Shown piece after piece: positions 40,702 through 46,758 of a stretch of 57,304 nt of DNA. The stretch covers positions 1 through 57,304 of IMG/VR virus record IMGVR_UViG_3300046001_004161; one strand, given 5' to 3'. The notes beneath the pieces were generated by a model. It ran no database searches. It had not been told where the DNA came from and was given only the letters and a program-made list of their open reading frames with translations. The position numbers and the translations under genes are program-made. How positions within the stretch are numbered: position 1 is the stretch's first letter; every line of letters begins with the position of its first letter. The DNA is from a virus.

Positions 40702-40768
40702 GAGCCAGACCAAAAGGCCTGGGCTCTTAAGTTGTGTATGATACCGATAAGCGTGAAAATACAGTCAT
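40702..40768 (-). promoter_or_regulatory. leader peptide and hairpin before RNA ligase
   Basis: A 13-codon frame (ATG at 40766-40768, stop 40727-40729) has a strong AAAGGAG site. A 10-bp hairpin with a TTTT loop (40702-40726) begins directly after its stop, about 30 bases before the ligase ATG. The layout resembles attenuation or translation-coupled control. Peptide begins MTVFSRLSV. Confidence 0.45.
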
Positions 40769-40798
40769 GATGTGTTTCTCCTTTTTAGTTATAATAGT

Positions 40799-40870
40799 TG
40801 GTAGTGATCCCGGGTGTCGAGCCCGGTAGGTCAGCCTTATGAGAGCTAACTGTCTGCCGAGACGATCACT
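40799..40870 (-). tRNA. tRNA with CAU anticodon (Met or Ile2)
   Basis: Acceptor AGTGATC/GATCACT perfect, A73, CCA encoded; T-arm CCGGG-CTCGACA-CCCGG; loop CTCATAA. Whether C34 becomes lysidine (Ile) cannot be seen. Confidence 0.88.
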
Positions 40871-40879
40871 ATTTGTTTC

Positions 40880-40954
40880 TGGAGTCAGCGGTAGGTATCG
40901 AGCCTACATCTTCGGTTTTGCAGACCGAGGCCCATCCATTTAGACCACGCCGAC
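40880..40954 (-). tRNA. tRNA-Cys(GCA)
   Basis: Acceptor GTCGGCG/CGCTGAC, U73 as usual for Cys, CCA encoded; T-arm GTAGG-CTCGATA-CCTAC; loop CTGCAAA. Confidence 0.9.
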
Positions 40955-40959
40955 ATGTT

Positions 40960-41035
40960 TGGCTTCCCATGACGGTGACGATCCGCCTCCTGCGGTTTTG
41001 GAGACCGCCGTTCTGCCAACTTGAACTAATGGGAA
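40960..41035 (-). tRNA. tRNA-Trp(CCA)
   Basis: Acceptor TTCCCAT/ATGGGAA, G73, CCA encoded; anticodon arm GCGGT-CTCCAAA-ACCGC. T-loop is the unusual ATCGTCA. Confidence 0.9.
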
Positions 41036-41044
41036 ATTTGTTGC

Positions 41045-41118
41045 TGGTGCTCTTACCTGGAATCGAACCAGGGTTACATCCGTACCAAGGATGCGTAATA
41101 CCACTATACTATGAGAGC
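41045..41118 (-). tRNA. tRNA-Thr(GGU)
   Basis: Acceptor GCTCTCA/TAAGAGC, A73, CCA; anticodon arm CATCC-TTGGTAC-GGATG; T-arm CCTGG-TTCGATT-CCAGG. Confidence 0.92.
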
Positions 41119-41122
41119 AAAA

Positions 41123-41226
41123 TCTTTACATACGAATCGAGCGTATCATCACCCAACTTCATGGCCTACCTTGCAATGGTCGACATATGCTCGGTTATCG
41201 GTGTTCCATTGTAGTGACAGTAAAGA
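41123..41226 (-). tRNA. tRNA-like gene with 39-nt anticodon loop
   Basis: Acceptor TCTTTAC (41220-41226) pairs perfectly with GTAAAGA (41123-41129); T-arm ATACG-CTCGATT-CGTAT; putative anticodon stem CCGAT/GTTGG. The loop between is 39 bases, exactly the size found in the interrupted tRNA-Asn at 47464 (7 plus 32). Removing 32 bases after the third loop base would leave AAC-TGAA (CUG), but U33 is then missing. No CCA encoded. Confidence 0.5.
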
Positions 41227-41233
41227 TAAAATT

Positions 41234-41322
41234 TGGCGGAGATGGTAGGATTCGAACCTACGGGCCGAATAAACGACCACTGCTTTCCAAGCAGCTCCAA
41301 TGGGCCTCTCTGGCACATCTCC
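41234..41322 (-). tRNA. tRNA-Ser(GGA)
   Basis: Acceptor GGAGATG/CATCTCC perfect, G73, CCA; long variable arm; anticodon arm GCTGC-TTGGAAA-GCAGT. Confidence 0.92.
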
Positions 41323-41329
41323 AATTGTT

Positions 41330-41404
41330 TGGTAGTCCATGACGGATTCGAGCCGCCTTCTGTGCGATGTCGACGCACTGTTCTAACCAGTGAACTAATG
41401 GACT
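41330..41404 (-). tRNA. tRNA-Val(GAC), C33
   Basis: Acceptor AGTCCAT/ATGGACT perfect, A73, CCA; D-arm GTTC...GAAC; anticodon arm GTGCG-TCGACAT-CGCAC gives GAC with C instead of U at 33. The 5' ten bases overlap the end of the GIY-YIG gene. Confidence 0.75.
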
Positions 41405-42030
41405 AATGTTCTGCGACCTTTCCTCCAACCGTCAGGAATAGGATCAATTTTTTTTATCTTCTTGCTTTCTATTTCATTCGTAATCCATATTGTTCCTGAT
41501 TGCGAATTTTTGTCACCTTGTTGATGACCAATTTCTTTGTATGTATTAATACGCTTTAATTTGGTAGACTCCGAATTCGCTTCAATTCTACCGTTTGTAT
41601 TCCAAGACAACCGTGTCTCATACGACACTTTTTCAAATCTGTTTTTGTGTATCTTGTGCCAATCTAAACTTTTCCTTGCAATTTCTGCTTTTTCTCGATC
41701 TAGATCGTTCCACCCAACTTTCCTGGTTGACAAGTTATTAGAGTTAATGTAATCGAACCCACCAAATCCACCTCGACGTAAATTATACACATCTTCTCTC
41801 AATAGAAACTCATCTGTTACCACTTCTTTTTCACGAGCGAACATAGCAGCCGAATCATCGAACTGCTCAAGTATCGTCTTCGTAAAGTTTTCGATCCCGT
41901 ACTTCTTCATTGCGGATCGAATGACTTTTCCAGAGCCCATATAACCATCGTCCATAGACTTGGTCTTATGCACTCCTACGTAAATTTTGCCATTCAGATT
42001 GTTTCTGATTTCATACAAGTAATAGAACAT
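41395..42030 (-). CDS. GIY-YIG homing endonuclease, 211 aa
   Basis: FYYLYEIRNNLNGKIYVGVH gives the GIY-YIG core, followed by an Arg and a Glu (AREKEVV) and basic C-terminus with an IWITNE.E.KKIKK block. Start at 42028-42030 with AAGGAGG, behind a CATAAATA late promoter. About two thirds identical in sequence to the gene at 50836-51492, with identical leader. The last ten bases, including its stop, are shared with the tRNA-Val 5' end, showing insertion right at a tRNA. Confidence 0.9.
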   Translation of the reverse strand: MFYYLYEIRNNLNGKIYVGVHKTKSMDDGYMGSGKVIRSAMKKYGIENFTKTILEQFDDSAAMFAREKEVVTDEFLLREDVYNLRRGGFGGFDYINSNNLSTRKVGWNDLDREKAEIARKSLDWHKIHKNRFEKVSYETRLSWNTNGRIEANSESTKLKRINTYKEIGHQQGDKNSQSGTIWITNEIESKKIKKIDPIPDGWRKGRRTLVH

Positions 42031-42047
42031 AATGTCCTCCTTACAAG

Positions 42048-42055
42048 TATTTATG
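42048..42055 (-). promoter_or_regulatory. late promoter of GIY-YIG gene
   Basis: CATAAATA on the minus strand, 17 bases before the ATG. The paralogue has the same element at 51510-51517. Confidence 0.6.
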
Positions 42056-42072
42056 CAAAATCTACTCTTGTG

Positions 42073-42154
42073 AGGAGAATAATGGACTCGAACCATTGCC
42101 CTTTCGGACAGGCCAGCTTTCGAAACTAGTTAATGCCCAGCACACCTACCTTCC
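42073..42154 (-). tRNA. tRNA-Ser(CGA), no CCA
   Basis: Acceptor GGAAGGT with ATTCTCC pairs at six of seven; T-arm AATGG-TTCGAGT-CCATT; long variable arm GGCC...GGGC; loop TTCGAAA gives CGA. The 3' end lacks CCA and runs into the endonuclease leader. Confidence 0.65.
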
Positions 42155-42236
42155 AAATTCTGTCTGCTTACGATTATGCAGCACTAGTATTGATGCTCAG
42201 TGACCACCGTTGGGTGGTTTAGCTCTAGTCGATTTC

Positions 42237-42327
42237 TGGCGGAAGTGGGCGGATTCGAACCCCCTAACCCCTTTCAGGGTCAAACAGCTTTCAAGGCTGT
42301 GTCGCGCTCCGAGACGATAGCACTTCC
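42237..42327 (-). tRNA. tRNA-Ser(UGA)
   Basis: Acceptor GGAAGTG/CACTTCC perfect, G73, CCA; long variable arm; anticodon arm ACAGC-CTTGAAA-GCTGT. Confidence 0.92.
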
Positions 42328-42332
42328 ATTGT

Positions 42333-42503
42333 TTATTTCAAGGCCGCAATTTCTGCCTTTAGTTTCTTGATTCGTTCAGTTAATGTTGGAACACTAACTT
42401 CTGCCGCACCGTGTTTCTTTTTGGTTAAAGCATTTAGCAATTCTGCCTCAGAAGCAGCGAGTTGTTCTTGCAATCGAATCTTCTTCTTTTCAACTTTACT
42501 CAT
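42333..42503 (-). CDS. small coiled-coil protein, 56 aa
   Basis: ATG 42501-42503 with AAAGGAG upstream. Two charged heptad helices (VEKKKIRLQEQLAASEAELL and LTERIKKLKAEIAALK) joined by a short turn. Probably a helical hairpin. It lies between tRNA-Ser and tRNA-Phe. Unknown function. Confidence 0.7.
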   Translation of the reverse strand: MSKVEKKKIRLQEQLAASEAELLNALTKKKHGAAEVSVPTLTERIKKLKAEIAALK

Positions 42504-42522
42504 CTCTGCTCCTTTCTATGTT

Positions 42523-42598
42523 TGGTCCCTCCCGTTGGTTACGCTCCAACCTCTACGGATTTTCAGTCCGTCGCTTTCACTAGATTAGCTTGAGAGGG
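42523..42598 (-). tRNA. tRNA-Phe(GAA), odd T-loop
   Basis: Acceptor CCCTCTC/GGGAGGG, A73, CCA; anticodon arm ACGGA-CTGAAAA-TCCGT; T-stem GTTGG/CCAAC with loop AGCGTAA in place of TTCGAAT. Confidence 0.8.
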
Positions 42599-42781
42599 AA
42601 TGTTCTTTGACAGACAATCATCATAAACGTACTCCGCCTGTCAGGGAGAGTGTTTATTGTTTCGCTGATAGTCTGGTAATTACTCCGTCCTATCGTCACC
42701 ATCCAAATCGTCGCTATGATCACTCACGATAGACCTCGGTGGCCATCCGTACCTTAAGGGGTCGTGACGGAAACAAATATT
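42599..42781 (-). other. unassigned structured stretch between tRNAs
   Basis: No ORF and no clear tRNA. A 7-bp inverted repeat CTATCGT...ACGATAG and a TTCCGTC...GACGGAG pairing are present, which may be the remains of one degenerate tRNA. Confidence 0.3.
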
Positions 42782-42855
42782 TGGCTGTCTAGTGAGGACT
42801 CGCACCTCTATCCACCCTTGCGCTGGGGTATGCTGATCTCTTACACTACTAGACA
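42782..42855 (-). tRNA. degenerate tRNA, anticodon unclear
   Basis: Acceptor TGTCTAG/CTAGACA perfect, G73, CCA encoded; T-arm AGAGG-TGCGAGT-CCTCA. The anticodon stem TACCC/GGGTG leaves an eight-base loop CAGCGCAA, so GCG or CGC. Confidence 0.55.
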
Positions 42856-42861
42856 ATTGTT

Positions 42862-42936
42862 TGGAAGCCCTGGGTGGAATTGAACCACCTTACCTGCTTT
42901 CAAAGAGCAGTATCTGATCCAGTCGATTTCAAGGCT
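42862..42936 (-). tRNA. tRNA-Gln(UUG)
   Basis: Acceptor AGCCTTG/CAGGGCT, U73, CCA; anticodon arm CTGCT-CTTTGAA-AGCAG; T-arm GGTGG-TTCAATT-CCACC. Confidence 0.9.
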
Positions 42937-42943
42937 ATATTCT

Positions 42944-43017
42944 TGGCAGGGGAGTACGGGATCGAACCGTAACTTGAAGAGTCAGAGTCTTCTGTACTGC
43001 CATTATACTACTCCCCA
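42944..43017 (-). tRNA. tRNA-Gln(CUG)
   Basis: Acceptor TGGGGAG/CTCCCCT (first pair mismatched, common in Gln), G73, CCA; anticodon arm GAAGA-CTCTGAC-TCTTC. Confidence 0.9.
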
Positions 43018-43120
43018 ACATTGTTCGTACAGCTAGGAGCGACCCTATATACCCAAGTCGGATCAAAGAGGTCTCGCTACTCTCATATGATCACTTTGGC
43101 TCTGGTACATTTGCTGTGTT
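43018..43120 (-). other. degenerate tRNA-like stretch
   Basis: TGTAC-C-AG and CTGTACG could form an acceptor with one bulged C, around a T-arm-like TAGG/CCTA hairpin and a CGAG/CTTG stem with a 15-base loop. Too irregular to call a gene. Confidence 0.3.
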
Positions 43121-43194
43121 TGGTGGGGGCACTGAGAATCGGACTCAGGTTGACTGGTTAAAAGCCAGATGTCCTACCACTGGACGATACCCCC
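43121..43194 (-). tRNA. tRNA-Lys(UUU)
   Basis: Acceptor GGGGGTA/TGCCCCC, A73, CCA; loop CTTTTAA on stem CTGG/CCAG; T-arm CTGAG-TCCGATT-CTCAG. Confidence 0.92.
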
Positions 43195-43199
43195 AAATT

Positions 43200-43445
43200 T
43201 TATTCTTTCGGAAATCTGAGTTCCGTTGTTCTACGCTTTGTCCAGTTGTAATCTGGGCCAGTTACATCAACACCTGGCTTACCTACGCTGTTTGGGTTCT
43301 CAGACACCATTGTCACGAAACGAACACCTTCTTCGTTGCGTAGTGACTCGCACTTGTTTAGCGCGGTCTTTAAGTCATGCACGATAGCCGCACACGGCCA
43401 ATGGTCATCATCTGGAAGAACTCTCGTCCAGTATACACAATACAT
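43200..43445 (-). CDS. hypothetical phage protein, 81 aa
   Basis: Small protein with a conserved-looking core (DDDHWPCAAIVHDLKTALNK) similar in style to short hypotheticals of many myoviruses. It lies between two tRNA-Lys genes. No function known. Confidence 0.6.
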   Translation of the reverse strand: MYCVYWTRVLPDDDHWPCAAIVHDLKTALNKCESLRNEEGVRFVTMVSENPNSVGKPGVDVTGPDYNWTKRRTTELRFPKE

Positions 43446-43464
43446 TATTATCTCTTTTCATTAG

Positions 43465-43656
43465 TTATACATCTGTTGGTTTCTTAGGAGTCCATACTCC
43501 CACTTTTTCACATGACGTTGTAATTGGTTTCTCTGCTTCTACTTGTGCCAATGCTGCCTGACATTCTTGTTCTGAATTAAAGAACACACTCATAAAAATA
43601 TAATCAGGTATTGCCGGCGATGTCATTGCTATAACCCAGGCTACAATAAAATTCAT
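43465..43656 (-). CDS. small secreted protein, 63 aa
   Basis: Hydrophobic N-terminus (residues 2-15) as a signal peptide or anchor; two Cys (EQECQAAL and TTSCEKVG) probably bridge in the periplasm. Similar layout to the gene at 7492-7689. Confidence 0.55.
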   Translation of the reverse strand: MNFIVAWVIAMTSPAIPDYIFMSVFFNSEQECQAALAQVEAEKPITTSCEKVGVWTPKKPTDV

Positions 43657-43700
43657 GTCGTGCTCCTTTAGATAAAGTATTTAACCTAAAGGAGCGAATT

Positions 43701-43774
43701 TGGTGCGGGTACTAGGAATCGAACCTAGGTGGACTGGGTAAGAGCCAGCTATTCTACCATTGAACTACACCCGC
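43701..43774 (-). tRNA. tRNA-Lys(CUU)
   Basis: Acceptor GCGGGTG/TACCCGC, A73, CCA; anticodon arm GCTGG-CTCTTAC-CCAGT; T-arm CTAGG-TTCGATT-CCTAG. Confidence 0.92.
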
Positions 43775-43924
43775 TTAGAGCTTGCGACGCGTTGTATGAA
43801 GTGATACAAGGATAAGTCTGGCAGTCTTAGTGCCTGCGACTAGATTCAGTATCTAGCGGGTTGATTCGTCTTATGCTTCTACTGCGCAACTCTTCTCTCA
43901 CTAGAGACATCCACGCAGCACCTA
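43775..43924 (-). other. degenerate tRNA-like stretch
   Basis: ATAAGAC and GACTTAT pair at six of seven around a CTAGA/TCTAG stem (loop TACTGAA) and a GGCA/TGCC hairpin. Looks like a decayed tRNA without CCA and with a reduced D-arm. Confidence 0.3.
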
Positions 43925-44149
43925 TTACTTCATATTGTCAAGTTCGTCATTCTTTAACCACGGAAACTCTTTAGTAAAGAGCTCTGGCCTAGAAAGTACA
44001 AACCACCACAAACGAATATGATTGATTCTGTTGCTGCTATCCATTGGGTCTTTCTTACCTTTAACGAAAACAAACACTATAGTTACCAAACCTATTAGTG
44101 TCGCAAACGAACCCGATAGTAATAACAGAAACAAAAAAATATCTAGCAT
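43925..44149 (-). CDS. small membrane protein, 74 aa
   Basis: Start at ATG 44147-44149 with AAGGA upstream. One long hydrophobic helix (residues 2-32), then a charged cytoplasmic domain with Trp residues. A longer reading from 44221 would enter the tRNA-Ala gene. Function unknown. Confidence 0.65.
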   Translation of the reverse strand: MLDIFLFLLLLSGSFATLIGLVTIVFVFVKGKKDPMDSSNRINHIRLWWFVLSRPELFTKEFPWLKNDELDNMK

Positions 44150-44178
44150 ACTCGTCCTTGGTATTCTTGGTACTTGTT

Positions 44179-44252
44179 TGGTGGAGGTGGAGAGAATCGA
44201 ACTCTCACGAAAAGCTTGCAAAGCTTCCAGGCTCCCATTACATCACACCCCC
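44179..44252 (-). tRNA. tRNA-Ala(UGC)
   Basis: Acceptor GGGGGTG/CACCTCC contains a G3-U70 wobble, the alanine identity pair; A73, CCA; loop TTTGCAA. Confidence 0.9.
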
Positions 44253-44275
44253 AAATTTAAATCTGCTACTTGTTC

Positions 44276-44349
44276 TGGAGCGGCATGTCAGAATCGAACT
44301 GACGTCATCAGCTTGGAAGGCTGTCATAATACCATTATACTAATGCCGC
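44276..44349 (-). tRNA. tRNA-Gly(UCC)
   Basis: Acceptor GCGGCAT/ATGCCGC perfect, U73 as in Gly, CCA; loop CTTCCAA. Confidence 0.92.
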
Positions 44350-44393
44350 GTTAAATTTATTTATCTGCTGTAAATCTGCTGCTAATAAAACTT

Positions 44394-44488
44394 TGGTAGT
44401 CCCCGAGGGTATCGAACCCTCCCGTCACCGCCTATCTAGCAGTTCTCACAAGTTTATAAAACTCGTCCGCTTCCCAGAGCTGAGGACC
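44394..44488 (-). tRNA. type II tRNA, anticodon UAU by geometry
   Basis: Acceptor GGTCCTC/GGGGACT, A73, CCA; T-arm GAGGG-TTCGATA-CCCTC; long variable arm. Stem CGAGT/ACTTG with loop TTTATAA gives UAU, unexpected for a type II tRNA (Leu, Ser or Tyr). A one-base shift would give AUA (Tyr). Confidence 0.6.
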
Positions 44489-44497
44489 ATATGTTAC

Positions 44498-44570
44498 GAT
44501 GGAGCGTGGAATCGAACCACATCAATGCTATCGACTTATGAGTTAAGCACATCGATTTGCCGCTCCCATC
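44498..44570 (-). tRNA. degenerate tRNA without CCA
   Basis: Acceptor GATGGGAG/CTCCATC with one bulged G; T-arm TGTGG-TTCGATT-CCACG. Stem ATCGA/TCGAT encloses a 17-base region containing CTCATAA (CAU). The cloverleaf is distorted. Confidence 0.4.
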
Positions 44571-44614
44571 GCTGGCCAGCTGCGCTATCATTGACTACCA
44601 TAAACCCCAAAGCT

Positions 44615-44686
44615 TGGCCTCCACGGAGAGAATCGAACTCCCACAAGCAAGGGTAGAAACCTCGCCGCTGCTCCATCAGCGTGGAG
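44615..44686 (-). tRNA. tRNA-Arg(UCU)
   Basis: Acceptor CTCCACG/CGTGGAG perfect, G73, CCA; stem CGAGG/CCTTG with loop TTTCTAC. Confidence 0.85.
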
Positions 44687-44693
44687 AATAATT

Positions 44694-44769
44694 TGGTACC
44701 CAGGGTCAGACTCGAACTGACATACTCCCACTTGTAAGGAGGGCGCTAGAACCTCTCAGCTACCCGGGC
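44694..44769 (-). tRNA. tRNA-Val(UAC)
   Basis: Acceptor GCCCGGG/CCTGGGT, A73, CCA; D-arm GCT...AGC; loop CTTACAA; T-arm GTCAG-TTCGAGT-CTGAC. Confidence 0.9.
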
Positions 44770-44776
44770 ATTATTC

Positions 44777-44864
44777 TGGAGCGACCTGAGAGAATCGAAC
44801 TCTCATCTGGGCTTTCGCCACGCTAGTTTGGAAGACTAGTGCCCAACCATTAGGCCAAGGCCGC
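44777..44864 (-). tRNA. tRNA with UCC anticodon and long variable arm
   Basis: Acceptor GCGGCCT/AGGTCGC, U73 (glycine type), CCA; anticodon arm CTAGT-CTTCCAA-ACTAG gives UCC (Gly). It nevertheless has an extra arm TGGC-GAAA-GCCC, which glycine tRNAs do not have. Confidence 0.75.
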
Positions 44865-44875
44865 ATTTGTAAAAC

Positions 44876-44934
44876 AGGATACACATTGGTTTTTCAATTA
44901 AAAGTTGAATTTTGTAAGGTGCTGTAGGTATCCT
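44876..44934 (-). ncRNA. hairpin-bounded tRNA-like element C
   Basis: AGGATAC (44928-44934) pairs with GTATCCT (44876-44882), followed by CTACAGCACC, close to the box of elements A and B. Inside is a perfect anticodon-like arm TTCAA-CTTTTAA-TTGAA (UUU). There is no T-arm; total 59 bases. Confidence 0.5.
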
Positions 44935-45094
44935 AAAACTTAAATTCTTGCTCTGCCGTCCGTCTCGGCTCTAGATCGAAAGCTGATCGCCCTTCTGGAT
45001 GAGTTCCTAGCAGTCATATACTAACCTGCACATAAGTAGGCTCACGTTAATGCCAGTCAGTCCCAAGTGCCCGCTGGTCCGGTTTCTAAGTAAC
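44935..45094 (-). other. unassigned stretch
   Basis: No ORF, no T-arm signature and no CCA ending seen. It separates element C from tRNA-Arg(UCG). Confidence 0.3.
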
Positions 45095-45168
45095 TGGTCC
45101 CCGGTGCCGGAATCGAACCGTTCCTTTTCGTTCGAAGCGAAAGATGCATCCAATACACCTCACCGGAG
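45095..45168 (-). tRNA. tRNA-Arg(UCG)
   Basis: Acceptor CTCCGGT/ACCGGGG, A73, CCA; anticodon arm TTTCG-CTTCGAA-CGAAA. T-stem pairs only at three positions. Confidence 0.8.
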
Positions 45169-45169
45169 A

Positions 45170-45376
45170 TTATTTCTTGGCAGACAGTTTATTCAACGCC
45201 TCAATTAATTCAGCAATCGAAGCAGGATGAACAACATCTTTGTATTTTACTTTAAACTTATCGTGCGGCAATTTCTTAGGATCAGTTGTAGCAGGGAAGC
45301 CGTTCAGCATGGCCATCCACATGTTTAGCTTTTCTATCTCCTCTACTAACTTATCTAAGTTAGGAATGCCTAACAT
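45170..45376 (-). CDS. hypothetical protein, 68 aa
   Basis: Helical, Lys-rich, with LDKLVEEIEKLNMW at the start and SIAELIEALNKL at the end. Directly follows the AdoMet-decarboxylase-like gene (one base apart) and ends two bases before a tRNA gene. Unknown. Confidence 0.6.
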   Translation of the reverse strand: MLGIPNLDKLVEEIEKLNMWMAMLNGFPATTDPKKLPHDKFKVKYKDVVHPASIAELIEALNKLSAKK

Positions 45377-45377
45377 G

Positions 45378-45737
45378 CTATCCTGCGTCCCGTATTAAAA
45401 AGTTTGGACGGATCTTTGCAGGATTGCAAAAGTCTTTAATGCATTGTTCAGCAACCTTCGGGTCAAAATTCTTACAACTGAATATGTCAATGTACACTTC
45501 ACCAGTGTTCATCAAGTGACCTGTTATATTGCTTGTTGAAATTAGCTGCACGAAACTGTATCCTTCTTTCGGATCACCTTCGCACAAGTATTCGATAATT
45601 GGTTCGCCAACTGCGACCATGTCAATTTTTACAATTACGTCTTTAATAAATGCTGCGATTGCATCTTTGCTGCGCACGGCATCTTTGTCGCACCCAGCGC
45701 AATCAAACATAGCATGATATCCAAAAAATGTGCTCAC
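45378..45737 (-). CDS. AdoMet decarboxylase-like pyruvoyl enzyme, 119 aa
   Basis: STSNITGHLMNTGEVYIDIF followed by SCKNFDP matches the core of SpeD/SpeH, where the Ser of the Glu-Ser-His motif becomes the pyruvoyl group; here the Ser is kept but preceded by Thr. Also GYHAMFDCAGCD near the N-terminus as in the family. Size equals prokaryotic SpeH. It may decarboxylate AdoMet, or ornithine/arginine as reported for some divergent members, and so supply polyamines. Confidence 0.75.
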   Translation of the reverse strand: MSTFFGYHAMFDCAGCDKDAVRSKDAIAAFIKDVIVKIDMVAVGEPIIEYLCEGDPKEGYSFVQLISTSNITGHLMNTGEVYIDIFSCKNFDPKVAEQCIKDFCNPAKIRPNFLIRDAG

Positions 45738-45773
45738 TTAATTCTCCAGTTATCATGATATTTATTCTAAGCT

Positions 45774-45847
45774 TGGAGCCCTATGTAGGAATCGAACCCA
45801 CGTATCCTGATTACAAAACAGGCAGTCTACCATTGAAATAATAGGGC
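45774..45847 (-). tRNA. tRNA-Thr(UGU)
   Basis: Acceptor GCCCTAT/ATAGGGC perfect, U73, CCA; loop TTTGTAA on a CCTG/CAGG stem with a T-T mismatch at the inner pair. Confidence 0.8.
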
Positions 45848-45853
45848 GTTGTT

Positions 45854-45941
45854 TGGCGGAGAGACTGGGATTCGAACCCAGGCGACCCTTGCGGGTCGGC
45901 GGTTTAGCAAACCGCTGCAATAGCCACTATGCGACCTCTCC
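45854..45941 (-). tRNA. tRNA-Ser(GCU)
   Basis: Acceptor GGAGAGG/TCTCTCC, G73, CCA; long variable arm GACCC...GGGTC; anticodon arm GCGGT-TTGCTAA-ACCGC. Confidence 0.92.
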
Positions 45942-45951
45942 ATAAATTGTT

Positions 45952-45987
45952 TGGTGCCCATGGTCGGACTCGAACCGACAAAAGTCT
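45952..45987 (-). tRNA. 3' half of an interrupted tRNA
   Basis: T-arm GTCGG-TTCGAGT-CCGAC, CATGGGC, A73 and CCA, but no 5' half next to it. Its acceptor strand pairs fully with GCCCGTG at 46746-46752, on the far side of an HNH gene and a complete tRNA-Leu. Confidence 0.6.
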
Positions 45988-46066
45988 TGGTGGGAACGAT
46001 GAGATTCGAACTCACAAGCAAAACGTTCTCAACGTTTTAGGTTTACCGATTTCCGTCACGTTCCCA
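45988..46066 (-). tRNA. tRNA-Leu(GAG)
   Basis: Acceptor GGGAACG/CGTTCCC perfect, A73, CCA; type II; anticodon arm AAACG-TTGAGAA-CGTTT. Its 5' end overlaps the end of the HNH gene by 24 bases. Confidence 0.88.
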
Positions 46067-46675
46067 ATTTTCAATTCTTTTCTGTAATTCATCTAAGGAC
46101 ACAGCGCACCGTCGTCCTTTTCTTGCGTTATCTAAATGCAAAATAAACCTGCAATTGGCAGGATGCGAAATTATCTTAGGGTCAATATTATTATCATAAC
46201 CATAAATGACAGATACAACATGATCTCTTACAACTCCGGCAAAATTTGGTCTGTAGCCATTGCTATACATTCCATGTTCAACCAATAGCGAATACCCCTC
46301 AATCTTGTCAATTATGCCAGATAAGTTAAACTGGCATTGTTCTCGATAGATAATCTTCCTTAGCACTTCTTCATCTGTGGTTTTTCTTTTCCCTCGTTTT
46401 GTATCTGCATGTTTCTTAATTCGAGGATCATTTTCTTTAGTTAGCCCCTTTGCCCATGAACGGTTTGACTTAGAGAAGCCAACATGCCGCCCTTCCGCAT
46501 GGCATTTAGCTACTTGCTGGCTATTCTTTTGTTTGTTGGCCGGGCATTTAGTTGAAGAAGAACAGCACATCTTTTTCCCGGTTCGATTCTGATACTGTGC
46601 AGTTTGACCACATCCATATGAGCATAACTCGTCGGTAATTATTTGGTCTGCTGGCTTTGGCCCTCTCTTATTCAT
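46043..46675 (-). CDS. HNH-like homing endonuclease, 210 aa
   Basis: N-terminal zinc region (CSYGCGQTA, MCCSSSTKCP), basic middle and a C-terminal RDHVVSVIYGYDNN...HPANCRFI block that is a His-Asp-His-type nuclease core found in phage endonucleases. Start at the second Met so that AAGGG is correctly spaced. Last 24 bases are shared with tRNA-Leu(GAG). Late promoter TATAAATA at 46704. Confidence 0.75.
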   Translation of the reverse strand: MNKRGPKPADQIITDELCSYGCGQTAQYQNRTGKKMCCSSSTKCPANKQKNSQQVAKCHAEGRHVGFSKSNRSWAKGLTKENDPRIKKHADTKRGKRKTTDEEVLRKIIYREQCQFNLSGIIDKIEGYSLLVEHGMYSNGYRPNFAGVVRDHVVSVIYGYDNNIDPKIISHPANCRFILHLDNARKGRRCAVSLDELQKRIENWERDGNR

Positions 46676-46703
46676 AAACATTCCCTTTTAATTGGTATAT
46701 GTT

Positions 46704-46711
46704 TATTTATA
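46704..46711 (-). promoter_or_regulatory. late promoter of HNH gene
   Basis: Perfect TATAAATA on the minus strand; it lies inside the truncated anticodon region of the 5' tRNA half. Confidence 0.6.
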
Positions 46712-46752
46712 TAAATCAAGTAGCTGTGCCAATTTGCATTTACCACACGGGC
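46712..46752 (-). tRNA. 5' half of an interrupted tRNA
   Basis: GCCCGTG, a D-arm-like region with AATTGG, and GCTACTTGA as the start of an anticodon arm, then the late promoter. Acceptor strand complements CATGGGC of the 3' half at 45952. Confidence 0.5.
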
Positions 46753-46758
46753 GTAACT

